From: CAZOBJ01 sp964577825
GTDB lineage: Bacteria > Planctomycetota > SZUA-567 > JAFGNG01
DNA: 64,000 nucleotides
Direction: 5' to 3'
Assembly: GCA_964577825.1 (NCBI GenBank)
Contig: CAZOBJ010000003.1
Coordinates: forward strand, 1 to 64,000
Shown here: piece by piece, positions 16,046-24,834 of the stretch
Numbering within the stretch: the first letter of the stretch is position 1
Layout: each line of letters opens with the position of its first letter
Position numbers and translations under genes: made by a program
Notes under the pieces: generated by a model
Seen by the model: the letters and a program-made list of their open reading frames with translations, nothing else
Told to the model about the DNA's origin: nothing
The model's database searches: none

Positions 16046-18066
16046 GGCGCCTTGTCGGACCGGGGCGCGGTCGTCTTGCTCAAGGATTGCAGCAGCTTGG
16101 CAAGCGGCCCGGGCTCGTCTTCCTCGGCGAGGGGCTTCCTCTGGAATGCAAACTCGTCCTTGGCCTCGGCCCACCAGGCCTCCCAGGCCTTGCGGTCCTT
16201 GCCGTAGTCCTGCCCGGTCAGGGCCTCCAGGGCCTCGACCGCCGGACGCACGTGGGCGAGCGGCGCGGCGGCGTCCTCGTCGCTCACGCCCGCGGCGAGC
16301 GGACGGTTGTCCGCGAAGGGCGTCCGGTCCACCTCGCGGATAAGCGCGGGCACGAATGCCCGATCCCCAACCATGCGCATCAGGTAGACGACTCGTAGGC
16401 GGGCCTGTTCGCGCATCGCGTTGAACAGGTTCTGAAACAGCCGGTCGCGAACCGCCTCCCCGCGCGGATGCGCGGTCACGGCCTCGGCCAGGGCCAGAAA
16501 GTGCGCACGGCTGCGCTCATACGGGACCCGGTCCACGAGCGCATGCGCCGCCTTCGGGTCCGCGATGCCGCCCAGTGCGGCGATGGCCACCGCGCGCAAT
16601 TCGGGCACCATGCTGTGCAGCGCCCGGGTGAGCGGCCCCACCGCGCCCGAACCCAGCTGAGCAAGCTGCCGGGCGTGTGCACCCAGGTCGCGACCGGACG
16701 GGCGCTGCTCGATGCGGTCGATCAGCGCAAAGGCCGCCTGTTCCGCGGCGCGCAGGCGCGCGAGCTCCTGGTCCTCGGCGAGCTTCCTCTCTGCCTCGTC
16801 CTCCGGCATCCAGGTACCGCCGTACCGGCGGTATCCTTGCTCGCGCATGTATTCCTCGCGCGGCAGCCATTCGCCCTCGTGACGCACGTATCCCGCGGCG
16901 CGGCGCGCCTCTTCGTGGTCGGGCTCCAGGGCGAAGACCCGCGCGAAGTGCTCGTCCGCGCGGTCCGGCAGGTCGTGGGCCTTGCACCACAGGGCCAACA
17001 TGAACTGCGCCTGCACGTCGTCGGCGGCCGCGGCCGCGCGGCGCTCCGCATATTCCTCTTCCGGAGCGGGGCGCTCTTCCCAGTGCTCCACGCGTGCCTC
17101 GGGGACGACCACGGTGCCTGTGCGCGTCTTGATGCGGTACCCCGCGGCCACGCGCTCGACCGGGCCCTCCAGGGTCTCCCCGTCCACCAGGTACAGGACG
17201 TCCGCCGGAGCCAACGCGCCCGAGAGCAGGACGAGCGCCAGTACGCCTAGCTGCGCGGCGCGGCGCACCCGGGCCCAGTCCAGCCGCCAGCCGGCGCCGC
17301 AAAGCACCGTACGCCCCTGTGCGTTGCGCAGGCGCAAGGCGCCTTGTCCGTCCAAGCCGAGAACGCGCCCCCGCATGCGCTGTCCGCTCGGATGTTGCGC
17401 GCACACATCCTCCCCCCGCCGGGCCAGCCGCGCCTCGACCTGGGTGCGCAATGCCTGCACATCGGTGCAAGCCAAGTCCAGGCCGTCGCTTAGCGCTCGG
17501 GCCACCGCGCCCGCCACGCACGAGAGCGGCCAGGATCGACCGGTGTGCAGCCGAACGCTCGTGGCCTCCTCCGCCAGGTTCGGGGGAAAGTCTGCGGCGT
17601 CCATGTTGAGGTTCAGCCCGATCCCGACGATCGTATTCGGCGCTCCGGCAGGCGCAGGCCAGCGCTCGGCCAGCACGCCGCCCACCTTGGCGCCGCCCAG
17701 GAGCAGATCGTTGGGCCACTTGATCCGCGCGGCCGCGCCGGTCGCCTGCTCCAGGCCGCGCGCCACGGCCCACGCGCCCGCGAATCCGACCCACGCGGCT
17801 GCTTCGTCCGTCGTACGCACCAAGGCGCTCAGGTACAGCCCGCCCCGTGGCGAGTGCCAGGTCCGTCCCTGCGTGCCCCGTCCCGCTTGCTGGCGCAGGG
17901 CCACGCGCAGCGCCGGCGCACGAGCGCCCTGCGCGGAGGCGGCGCGCAAGTCCTCGTTCGTAGAGTCCGTCTCCTCGACCACGGTGACCGACCGCCACAA
18001 GCCGCGCGCATCCCCAGCGCGGATCGCCCGCTCGATCTGGTCCAAGTGTCCGATGCGCTCATTCAC
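16033..18066 (-). CDS. biotin-protein ligase (BirA-like) fused in frame to an exported TPR/HEAT-like domain
   Basis: 677 residues in one frame. Residues 1-265 are a monofunctional biotin--[acetyl-CoA-carboxylase] ligase without the DNA-binding HTH: ETDSTNEDL, GRGTQGRTWHSPRGGLYLS (63-81) and KWPNDLLLGGAKVGGVLAE (116-134) are the ATP/biotin sites, and residues 225-262 are the SH3-like tail. Residues 267-290 then look like a signal peptide (basic VRR, hydrophobic AQLGVLALVLLSGALA), followed by about 390 residues with TPR-like and HEAT-like helices (AVGPLTRALHSMVPELRAVAIAAL in part). Val267 is encoded by GTG (17266-17268), so the second part may be a separate gene translated from there. I favour two overlapping products but cannot decide; a true fusion would place a membrane helix inside a cytoplasmic enzyme. 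Confidence 0.8.
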   Translation of the reverse strand: MNERIGHLDQIERAIRAGDARGLWRSVTVVEETDSTNEDLRAASAQGARAPALRVALRQQAGRGTQGRTWHSPRGGLYLSALVRTTDEAAAWVGFAGAWAVARGLEQATGAAARIKWPNDLLLGGAKVGGVLAERWPAPAGAPNTIVGIGLNLNMDAADFPPNLAEEATSVRLHTGRSWPLSCVAGAVARALSDGLDLACTDVQALRTQVEARLARRGEDVCAQHPSGQRMRGRVLGLDGQGALRLRNAQGRTVLCGAGWRLDWARVRRAAQLGVLALVLLSGALAPADVLYLVDGETLEGPVERVAAGYRIKTRTGTVVVPEARVEHWEERPAPEEEYAERRAAAAADDVQAQFMLALWCKAHDLPDRADEHFARVFALEPDHEEARRAAGYVRHEGEWLPREEYMREQGYRRYGGTWMPEDEAERKLAEDQELARLRAAEQAAFALIDRIEQRPSGRDLGAHARQLAQLGSGAVGPLTRALHSMVPELRAVAIAALGGIADPKAAHALVDRVPYERSRAHFLALAEAVTAHPRGEAVRDRLFQNLFNAMREQARLRVVYLMRMVGDRAFVPALIREVDRTPFADNRPLAAGVSDEDAAAPLAHVRPAVEALEALTGQDYGKDRKAWEAWWAEAKDEFAFQRKPLAEEDEPGPLAKLLQSLSKTTAPRSDKAPQRP

Positions 18067-18448
18067 GACAAGGGCTCTCGCTCATGCAAGCCGTGTTCGT
18101 CGCATGCACGTAGACCGCTCCTGGCGGCTCCGCTTCCCGGAGGCGCCGCGCGTCCGGCTGCCCACTTTGGTGCGTGCATCGATTGTACGCGCGCATGCGC
18201 TCGGCCCACCGAAAAATCCGAGAAAAGGTCCCCGGATTCTTGCAACGCCTATGCGGGTTTCGTAGAGTAGTATGAGAGAAGAGCCAAGTAGTGTCACTAT
18301 TCATGGGGGAAGAGTGAAGCGCAGACCCCACATCCTGTGTGTGCCGCGCACAAGGTCTACTTCAGCGTCGTGGGATGAATGACGACATTGTATAGAGGCC
18401 CGAGGCGATAGCACGAGGGGAATCCCGGGCCCGGCGGGGAGGAGCATC
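18067..18448. other. 382-base intergenic region with one promoter candidate
   Basis: No convincing coding frame. It separates the divergent BirA-fusion gene and the glycyl-radical-domain gene. The only signal I can support is the promoter candidate at 18240-18268. Confidence 0.5.
18240..18268 (+). promoter_or_regulatory. candidate promoter of the glycyl-radical-domain gene
   Basis: TTGCAA, 17-base spacer, TAGAGT. It would give an unusually long leader of about 170 bases before the ATG at 18449. Confidence 0.4.
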
Positions 18449-18781
18449 ATGGAAATCAACGCCTTCTACGAAGCAATCGAGAAGCACCCGGAGTTGCGCG
18501 GTGTGTCCATCGGCGCGAATGACGCGCAGGAGGGAGGCCAGTTCGCCGTCGAACACATCACGTCCAAGCTCTCAACCGTGGTGCCCTGCGCAGCGGTCGA
18601 GTCGGCCGATTGGCCGGTGCTGGAAGAGATCCTCACCGGCCAGCGCGAGCCGGAAGTCCTGCATCATATCACGCGCGTTGTCGGATACTACTCGCGTGTG
18701 GAGAACTGGAACAAGTCCAAGCTGGGCGAGCTGAACGATCGCCGCAAAGGAAGGTACGCCTTCGCTGAAGCACAGTCCTGA
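18449..18781 (+). CDS. small stand-alone NrdD-like glycyl-radical domain protein
   Basis: 110 residues; ATG 18449 follows GGGGAGGAG. The C-terminal third (TRVVGYYSRVENWNKSKLGEL) resembles the glycyl-radical tail of anaerobic class III ribonucleotide reductase, where RV-x-GY carries the radical Gly; here the equivalent Gly is in RVVGYY. The N-terminal two thirds (residues 1-70) are not part of the catalytic barrel and no active-site Cys set is present, so the protein cannot be a reductase alone. Small proteins of this type are usually annotated only as anaerobic ribonucleoside-triphosphate reductase. By analogy with YfiD/GrcA, which replaces the damaged radical tail of pyruvate formate-lyase, it could be a spare radical module; that is inference. 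Confidence 0.7.
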   Translation: MEINAFYEAIEKHPELRGVSIGANDAQEGGQFAVEHITSKLSTVVPCAAVESADWPVLEEILTGQREPEVLHHITRVVGYYSRVENWNKSKLGELNDRRKGRYAFAEAQS

Positions 18782-18867
18782 TTGATGACGGGTGGCGCGC
18801 GCCCTTCACGGGGAGGGGCGGCGCATTGTGTCGGTGGGAGTCACCTCTTGTGAAGAAAGGGGGGGAC

Positions 18868-19137
18868 ATGGCTAAGAAGAAGAAGGCCGCCAAGAAGACG
18901 GCTACCAAGCGGAAGGGGACCAAGAAGAAGACCACCCGCAAGAAGGCCGCGAAGAAGACCACCAAGAGGAAGGCCAAGAAGACTACGCGCAAGAAGAAGG
19001 CCAAGAAGACCACCAAGCGCAAGCCCGCAAAGAAGAAGGCCAAGAAGACCACCCGGAAGAAGACCACCAAGCGCAAGCCCGCAAAGAGGACGGCCAGGAA
19101 GAAGACCACCCGCAAGAAGAGCACGAGAAGGCGCTAA
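18868..19137 (+). CDS. Lys-rich histone H1-like repeat protein
   Basis: 89 residues from ATG 18868 (GAAAGGGGGG just upstream). The protein is almost entirely Lys, Thr, Arg and Ala, built from degenerate repeats of KKTTKRK and KKAKKTT, ending KKSTRRR. This composition matches the DNA-binding tails of eukaryotic H1 and bacterial H1-like proteins (Hc1/Hc2, AlgP/AlgR3 tails), which condense DNA or RNA. It has no globular domain. A strong terminator (19237-19268) follows. The repeat is a site for slipped-strand length change. Confidence 0.75.
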   Translation: MAKKKKAAKKTATKRKGTKKKTTRKKAAKKTTKRKAKKTTRKKKAKKTTKRKPAKKKAKKTTRKKTTKRKPAKRTARKKTTRKKSTRRR

Positions 19138-19236
19138 ACGCGCGACTTGCGGCCCTGCGAGTCCGTACTGCGAGTGGAGTCGCAAGAGCCGCCCGTGGAC
19201 TCCCACCCGCCTGAGCGTCCGGCAAGTTCGGATGCA

Positions 19237-19268
19237 GAAGAGACCCCTGCGAACGCAGGGGTTTCTTC
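19237..19268 (+). terminator. rho-independent terminator after the Lys-rich gene
   Basis: Stem ACCCCTGC (19243-19250), GAAC loop, GCAGGGGT (19255-19262), extended by flanking AGAAG/TTCTT pairing and a T-rich tail; may work in both directions. Confidence 0.75.
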
Positions 19269-19290
19269 TTGAAGGCCCCGCACTTCCCCC

Positions 19291-19319
19291 TTGGCGCAAC
19301 CGGGCCCATCGCGTATACT
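19291..19319 (+). promoter_or_regulatory. sigma70-type promoter of valS
   Basis: TTGGCG, 17-base spacer, TATACT (5/6 at -10). The transcript would start near 19326 and give a leader of about 73 bases, with no T-box hallmarks seen. Confidence 0.65.
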
Positions 19320-19398
19320 CTTGCGCTCCGTGCGGCGGCGCCCGCGCCTTCGTATGAGACGCAAAACGCGACGGATTCGTGAGAGGACAAGCGGCACG

Positions 19399-22107
19399 AT
19401 GAGCCAGAATCCCGACCTCGTTAAGTCCCTGCCCAGACAGTACGACCCGGCGGCCGTGGAGGACCGCTGGTACGCCTATTGGGAGGAAAACCGCCTCTTC
19501 CACGCCGAGCCGAACACCGGACGCAAGCCCTTCACCATTGTCATCCCCCCGCCCAACATCACCGGCATCCTGCACATGGGCCATGCCCTGAACAACACCT
19601 TACAGGACGTCCTCATTCGGTTCCGGCGCATGCAGGGGCGCGAGGCCCTGTGGCTGCCGGGCACGGATCACGCGGGCATCGCCACGCAGAACGTGGTCGA
19701 GAAGGACCTGGTGCGCCAGGATCTGCATCGCGAGGACCTCGGCCGAGACAAGTTCCTGGAGCGGGTATGGGCCTGGAAGGAGCAGTACGGCGGCACGATC
19801 GTGCGCCAGCTGCGAAAGCTGGGCAGCTCCTGCGACTGGGAGCGTGAGCGATTCACCATGGACGAGGGGCTCAGCCGCGCCGTGCGCGAGGTCTTCGTGC
19901 GCCTGTACGAGGACGAGCTCATTTACCGCGGGCGGCGCCTGATCAACTGGTGCCCGCGCTGCCACTCGGCCCTGTCCGACGACGAGGTCGAGCACGAGGA
20001 GACCGAGGGGCATCTGTGGCACGTGCGCTACCCGGTCAAGGGACGGCGCCAGAGCCTGGTCGTGGCCACCACCCGGCCCGAGACCATGCTCGGCGACACG
20101 GCCGTGGCCGTGCACCCCGAGGACGACCGCTACCGCAAGCTCGTGGGCGCCACCGCGGTGCTGCCCATCATGAACCGCGAGATCCCCGTGATTGCCGACG
20201 GGATCGTGGACCCGGCCTTCGGCACCGGCGCGGTCAAGGTCACCCCGGCCCACGACCCCAACGACTACGAGGTGGGCCTGCGCCACGGACTGGAGGAGAT
20301 CACGGTCATCGGCTCGGACGGAACCATGACCGAGGCCGCGGGCAAGTACGCGGGCCTGGATCGATTCCGGTGCCGTGAGCTCTTGGTCAGCGAGCTCGAG
20401 GACCTGAACCTGCTCGAAAGCGTGGAAGACCATACCCACGCGGTCGGCCACTGCTACCGGTGCCACCACGTGGTGGAGCCGTACCTGACCGAGCAGTGGT
20501 TCGTGCGCATGAAGCCCCTGGCCGAGCGTGCGATCCGCGCCCAACGGCGCGGGCACGTGGCCTTCCACCCGGCCCGGTGGGAGAAGGTCTACCTCGCGTG
20601 GCTGGAGAACGTGCGCGACTGGTGCATCTCGCGGCAAATCTGGTGGGGCCACCGGTTGCCCGTGTGGTACTGCGAGGACTGCGGCGCCATCACCGTGGCC
20701 CGCGAGGACCCCGAGGCCTGCGGCAAGTGCGGCGGCAAGCACCTCCGGCAGGACGAAGACGTGCTCGACACCTGGTTCAGCTCGGCCTTGTGGCCCTTCT
20801 CTACGCTGGGCTGGCCGGAGGACACTCCGCAGCTCGAGACCTTCTACCCCACCGACGTCCTGGTCACCGACCGGGGCATCATCTACTTCTGGGTCGCGCG
20901 CATGGTCATGATGGGCCTGTACTTCATGGAGGTCGCGCCCTTCTCGGACGTGTACGTGCACGGCACGATCCTCGACGATCAGGGCCGCAAGATGAGCAAG
21001 TCCCTGGGCAACGGGATCGACCCCTTGCAGATGATCGACCAGTACGGCGCGGACGCCGTGCGGTTCACCCTGGCGGCGCTGACCACCGAAGGCCAGGACA
21101 TTCGCCTGTCCCCGACCCGGTTTGAAATGGGCCGCAACTTCATCAACAAGCTGTGGAACGCCAGCCGTTTCGTACTCATCAGCCTGGCGCAGACCCCCGG
21201 CGGCGAGGCCCCGGTCCCGGACGAGGCCCTCGCGTTCGAAGACCGGTGGATCCTCTCGCGCCTGTCCGCGGCCGTGGAGGCGACCACCGCCTCCCTCGAG
21301 GAGCTCAAGTACAGCGACCTGGCGGTCGGCTTGCGCGAGTTCACCTGGCACGAGGCCTGCGACTGGTACCTGGAGATCGTCAAGCCCAGGCTGCGCGCGG
21401 GCGGCGAGGACGCCCGCGTGGCCAGCCGCGTGCTCGCCCAGGTGCTCGACGCCATGTTGCGCCTCTTGCATCCGGTCGCCCCGTTCGTGAGCGAGGAGAT
21501 CTGGCACCTGCTCGGCGAGGTGGCGCCCAAGCGCGGCCTCGCAAAGGCGCAGCCCGCCGCCCGGGACCTCGTGCGCGCCCCGTGGCCCACGCCGGCCCCG
21601 GAACACCGCGACACAGCCGTGGAGGCCGAGATGGCCTTGGTCCAGGACGTGATCCGCGCGGTGCGCAACGTGCGCAGCAAGTTCCGCATCCCGCCCAAGG
21701 CTACGGTGGACACCATCGTCAGCGCCCAGGACCCGTCCGCGCGCCGGACCCTGTCCGGCCATGAGCGGCTCCTGTGCGAGCTGGCTGGCGCCAAGGAGGT
21801 CACCCTCGGCGTGGGCGTCGAACGGCCCGAAGGGGCCGCCAGCGAGGTCATGGGCCGGCTCCAGGTCTATGTGCCCCTGTCCGGCCTGATGGACGTGGAC
21901 CTGGAGCGGCGCCGCCTGGAAAAGGAACGCGGCAAGAAGACCGAGTTCCTTCAGAAGAGCGCGAACAAGCTGCGCAACGAGCAGTTCCTCACCAAGGCGA
22001 AGCCCGAGGTCGTGGCCCGGGAGCGCGAGCGCAAGGCCGACCTGGAAGAGCAAATCGGCAAGCTCGACGAGTTGCTCGCAAGCCTGGCCTCCGGGGCGGA
22101 ATCCTAG
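19399..22107 (+). CDS. valS: valyl-tRNA synthetase
   Basis: 902 residues from ATG 19399 (GAGAGGA upstream; the open frame before it has no family match). Class I synthetase that charges tRNA-Val and edits Thr-tRNA. HIGH motif as HMGH (59-62), the CP1 editing domain at about 190-350 (TTRPETMLGDTAVAV), zinc-ribbon-like Cys pairs (CEDCG and CGKCGG near 430-450), KMSKS at 531-535 (GRKMSKSLGNG), an anticodon-binding domain at about 620-780, and the C-terminal coiled-coil arm typical of ValRS (about 830-895). Length and order are normal for bacterial ValRS. Confidence 0.97.
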   Translation: MSQNPDLVKSLPRQYDPAAVEDRWYAYWEENRLFHAEPNTGRKPFTIVIPPPNITGILHMGHALNNTLQDVLIRFRRMQGREALWLPGTDHAGIATQNVVEKDLVRQDLHREDLGRDKFLERVWAWKEQYGGTIVRQLRKLGSSCDWERERFTMDEGLSRAVREVFVRLYEDELIYRGRRLINWCPRCHSALSDDEVEHEETEGHLWHVRYPVKGRRQSLVVATTRPETMLGDTAVAVHPEDDRYRKLVGATAVLPIMNREIPVIADGIVDPAFGTGAVKVTPAHDPNDYEVGLRHGLEEITVIGSDGTMTEAAGKYAGLDRFRCRELLVSELEDLNLLESVEDHTHAVGHCYRCHHVVEPYLTEQWFVRMKPLAERAIRAQRRGHVAFHPARWEKVYLAWLENVRDWCISRQIWWGHRLPVWYCEDCGAITVAREDPEACGKCGGKHLRQDEDVLDTWFSSALWPFSTLGWPEDTPQLETFYPTDVLVTDRGIIYFWVARMVMMGLYFMEVAPFSDVYVHGTILDDQGRKMSKSLGNGIDPLQMIDQYGADAVRFTLAALTTEGQDIRLSPTRFEMGRNFINKLWNASRFVLISLAQTPGGEAPVPDEALAFEDRWILSRLSAAVEATTASLEELKYSDLAVGLREFTWHEACDWYLEIVKPRLRAGGEDARVASRVLAQVLDAMLRLLHPVAPFVSEEIWHLLGEVAPKRGLAKAQPAARDLVRAPWPTPAPEHRDTAVEAEMALVQDVIRAVRNVRSKFRIPPKATVDTIVSAQDPSARRTLSGHERLLCELAGAKEVTLGVGVERPEGAASEVMGRLQVYVPLSGLMDVDLERRRLEKERGKKTEFLQKSANKLRNEQFLTKAKPEVVARERERKADLEEQIGKLDELLASLASGAES

Positions 22108-22193
22108 TCCCGTATCGAACGACGATCGGCCGCTCCCTGTGGCGCGGTCGAGGTCGTCTGACCAGCATGTTGCCAAGACCGGGAGATGCAGCC

Positions 22194-23204
22194 ATGGCGA
22201 AGATTCGCACCGTGCACATCGGGCTGGGGCCCGTGGGACAGAAGACCGTGCGCTACGCCCTCGAACGCGACGGAATCGAGGTCGTCGGGGCCGTGGACAC
22301 CGATCCGGCCAAGGCGGGCATGGACCTCGGCCGCCTGTGCGGACTGCGCCGCGATCTGGGCGTCGCGGTCCACGACAGCCTGTCCGGCGTGGCCCGAGGC
22401 GCCAAGCCGCATGTGGCGGTGCTCACCACGGTCTCGGACATGGAGCGCATCGCACCCCAGATCGAGGGGGTCCTGGCCCAGGGCCTGCCGGTCGTCTCGA
22501 CCTGCGAAGAGCTCTCCTACCCCTGGGAGGCCTCTCCGCGGCTCGCGCGCCGCCTGGACCGCGCGGCCAAGGCCGCGGGCGTGGCCGTGCTGGGCACGGG
22601 CGTGAACCCCGGGTTCCTGATGGACCTCTTGCCGATTTGCCTGACCGCGGTCTGCCAGAAGATCACGCGCGTCACCGTCACCCGCGTGCAGGACGCATCA
22701 TTCCGGCGCGGGCCCTTCCAGCGCAAGATCGGCGCGGGGCTCACTCTCGCCGAGTTCCGCCGCCGTCGAGACGAAGGGACCCTGCGCCACGTGGGGCTGA
22801 CCGAATCCATGCACATGATCGCCGCACGCATGGGCTGGGTCCTGGAGCGCACCGAAGACGCGGTCCGTCCGGTGGTGGCCAAGAAGCGCATCCGCACCAA
22901 GAGCATGACCATCTCCAAGGGCCGGGCCGCCGGGGTCCAGCAGGTGGGCCGAGGGTTCCGCAGCGGCCGCGCCGTGATCCGGCTCGTGTTCCGCGCGGCG
23001 GTGGGTGAGCCCGATCCCGCGGACACCGTGGAGATCCGCGGCGAGCCGAACCTCACTTCCACCATCCCGGGCGGGGTGAACGGCGACGTGGCTACGTGCG
23101 CGATCGCGGTCAACGCCCTGCCCCGCGTCCTGGAGGCGGCCCCGGGGCTTCGCACCATGACCGACATCCCGGTGGCGAGCTGGTTCTCGACGCCGAGCAG
23201 GTGA
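22194..23204 (+). CDS. DapB-like NAD(P)H-dependent amine dehydrogenase
   Basis: 336 residues. N-terminal Rossmann domain of the dihydrodipicolinate reductase type (HIGLGPVGQKTVRYAL, residues 8-23), and the GTGVNPGFLMDLLP block (about 137-150) typical of 2,4-diaminopentanoate dehydrogenase-like proteins rather than true DapB. The C-terminal GVNGDVATCAIAVNALP block also fits that group, which oxidatively deaminates diamino acids in ornithine/lysine breakdown. Site: GGGAGAT. It follows valS by 86 bases and precedes a D-aminoacylase-like gene by 68 bases, so the two enzymes may act together on D-amino acid derivatives. Exact substrate unknown. Confidence 0.8.
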   Translation: MAKIRTVHIGLGPVGQKTVRYALERDGIEVVGAVDTDPAKAGMDLGRLCGLRRDLGVAVHDSLSGVARGAKPHVAVLTTVSDMERIAPQIEGVLAQGLPVVSTCEELSYPWEASPRLARRLDRAAKAAGVAVLGTGVNPGFLMDLLPICLTAVCQKITRVTVTRVQDASFRRGPFQRKIGAGLTLAEFRRRRDEGTLRHVGLTESMHMIAARMGWVLERTEDAVRPVVAKKRIRTKSMTISKGRAAGVQQVGRGFRSGRAVIRLVFRAAVGEPDPADTVEIRGEPNLTSTIPGGVNGDVATCAIAVNALPRVLEAAPGLRTMTDIPVASWFSTPSR

Positions 23205-23272
23205 GCCTGCGCGTCGAGCCACCGAGCTGTCGACGCCGGCTCCCGACTGCGCTGAACAAGGGAGAGCGCGCC

Positions 23273-24778
23273 TTGCTTGACCTGAAGGTCGTCAACGCCG
23301 CGCTGGTGCCCGGCGACGGGTCGGAGCCCGCCCCCGGCGAGGTGGGCGTGCGAGACGGACGCATCGCGCGCGTGGCGGCGCAGATCGCCGAAGACGCGCG
23401 CACGGTCGTCGACGCCCAGGGCCACGCGCTCGCGCCCGGGTTCATCGACCTGCACACCCATGTGCACACCGGGCCGCTCGTCAATTTCCTGCGCCAGGGC
23501 GTCACTCTCGCCGTGGGCGGCAACTGCGGGCACTCGCCCCTGGACCTGGCCCAGGCCGCCCGGGAGCTCGAGCGCACCCCCACCGGGCCCAATATAGCCC
23601 TGCTCGTGGGTCACGGGTCCGTGCGCGAGGCGGTGCTCGGCTGGGCCGACCGCGCGCCCGGCGCCGCGGAGCTCGACCGCATGCAGGGCATGGTGTGCCG
23701 GGCCATGGAGAGCGGGGCCATGGGCCTGTCCACCGGGCTCGTGTACGCGCCCGCGAGCTATGCGAAAACGGATGAGGTCATTGCGCTCGCCGCCGTGGCC
23801 GCACAGGCCGGCGGGTTCTACGCCACCCACATGCGCGACGAGTGGGACCACAGCCTGGAGGCCATCGGCGAGGCGCTCCACATCGGCGCCACTGCGGGGT
23901 TGCCCGTGCATATCAGCCACCACAAGGCCAAGGGCCGCAACAACTGGGGTCTAAGCGAACGCACCCTGGCGCGCCTGGACGCCGCCCGGCAACAGGGCCG
24001 CGACGTCACCCACGACGCGTATCCGTATACCGCGAGCCAGGCGTCCATCTTCCTCCTGTTGCCCGGCCCGGTCTGCGAGGGCGGGACCGAGGCGATCCGC
24101 GCCCGTCTGGCCGACCGAGAGGCGCGCGCGCAGGCCCGCAGCCGGCTCATCGCCGCGCTCGAGGGCAGGTACCGCGACGACCTCTCGGACGTGGTCGTGG
24201 CCACGTGCGCGCACGATTCCGGCGTAGAGGCCCGCACCATCGCCGAGGTAACGCATGCGCGCGGCCGCGGCGGCGGCCTGGCCGATGCGGCCGAGACCGT
24301 GCTCGAGCTCGTGGCGGCCGACCCCCGGCCCGAGGCAACCTACTGCGTGTACCACAGCATGAGCGAACAGGACGTACGCCGCATCCTGGGCCATCCGTAT
24401 ACGGCCGTGGCCTCGGACGGGGAAAAGGTCCCATTCGGCAAGGGCCGCCCGCACCCGCGCCACTACGGCACGTTCCCGCGCGTCTTGGGCCTGTACTGCC
24501 GCGAGGAGAGCCTCTTCTCTCTCGGCGAGGCCGTGCGCCGCATGACCGGGCTGCCCGCCCGGCGGCTGGGCCTCACGGACCGGGGCCGGCTCGCGGAGGG
24601 CGCATGGGCCGACCTCGTGCTCTTCGATCCCCAAACCGTGCGCGACCGGGCCACGTTCGAGGACCCGCACCAGTACGCGCAGGGCTTCGACCTCGTGGTC
24701 GTCAACGGCACGGTGGTTGTGCGCGAGGACCGGCCCACCGGCGCGCTGTGCGGGCAGTTCGTGCCCCGCCCGGGCTAA
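23273..24778 (+). CDS. D-aminoacylase / N-acyl-D-amino-acid deacylase family amidohydrolase
   Basis: 501 residues from TTG 23273, chosen because GGAGAG lies 6 bases upstream and the family N-terminus (LDLKVVNAALVPGDG) begins exactly there; no ATG or GTG fits. Metal-site motifs: DLHTHVHTG (about 61-69), Cys in GGNCGHSPL (the bridging Cys of D-aminoacylases), THMRDE, HISHHKAKG, DAYPYTAS and the catalytic Asp in ASDGEKVPFG. The enzyme releases D-amino acids from N-acylated forms, or acts on related imides, in the cytoplasm. Operon partner of the amine dehydrogenase upstream. Confidence 0.87.
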   Translation: MLDLKVVNAALVPGDGSEPAPGEVGVRDGRIARVAAQIAEDARTVVDAQGHALAPGFIDLHTHVHTGPLVNFLRQGVTLAVGGNCGHSPLDLAQAARELERTPTGPNIALLVGHGSVREAVLGWADRAPGAAELDRMQGMVCRAMESGAMGLSTGLVYAPASYAKTDEVIALAAVAAQAGGFYATHMRDEWDHSLEAIGEALHIGATAGLPVHISHHKAKGRNNWGLSERTLARLDAARQQGRDVTHDAYPYTASQASIFLLLPGPVCEGGTEAIRARLADREARAQARSRLIAALEGRYRDDLSDVVVATCAHDSGVEARTIAEVTHARGRGGGLADAAETVLELVAADPRPEATYCVYHSMSEQDVRRILGHPYTAVASDGEKVPFGKGRPHPRHYGTFPRVLGLYCREESLFSLGEAVRRMTGLPARRLGLTDRGRLAEGAWADLVLFDPQTVRDRATFEDPHQYAQGFDLVVVNGTVVVREDRPTGALCGQFVPRPG

Positions 24779-24834
24779 TCATCATTTCCGTTTGAGCAAC
24801 ACCGGTTCGCGGGAACGACCGCCACGTCGGCCGG

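Noticed and set aside
18868..19137. Repetitive DNA considered as a CRISPR-like or satellite array
   Set aside because: Repeats are short, imperfect and in one coding frame giving a Lys-rich protein; no constant repeat with unique spacers. No CRISPR array seen anywhere in the window.
19600..22176. 858-residue minus-strand open frame
   Set aside because: Lies exactly opposite valS; no protein-like motifs.
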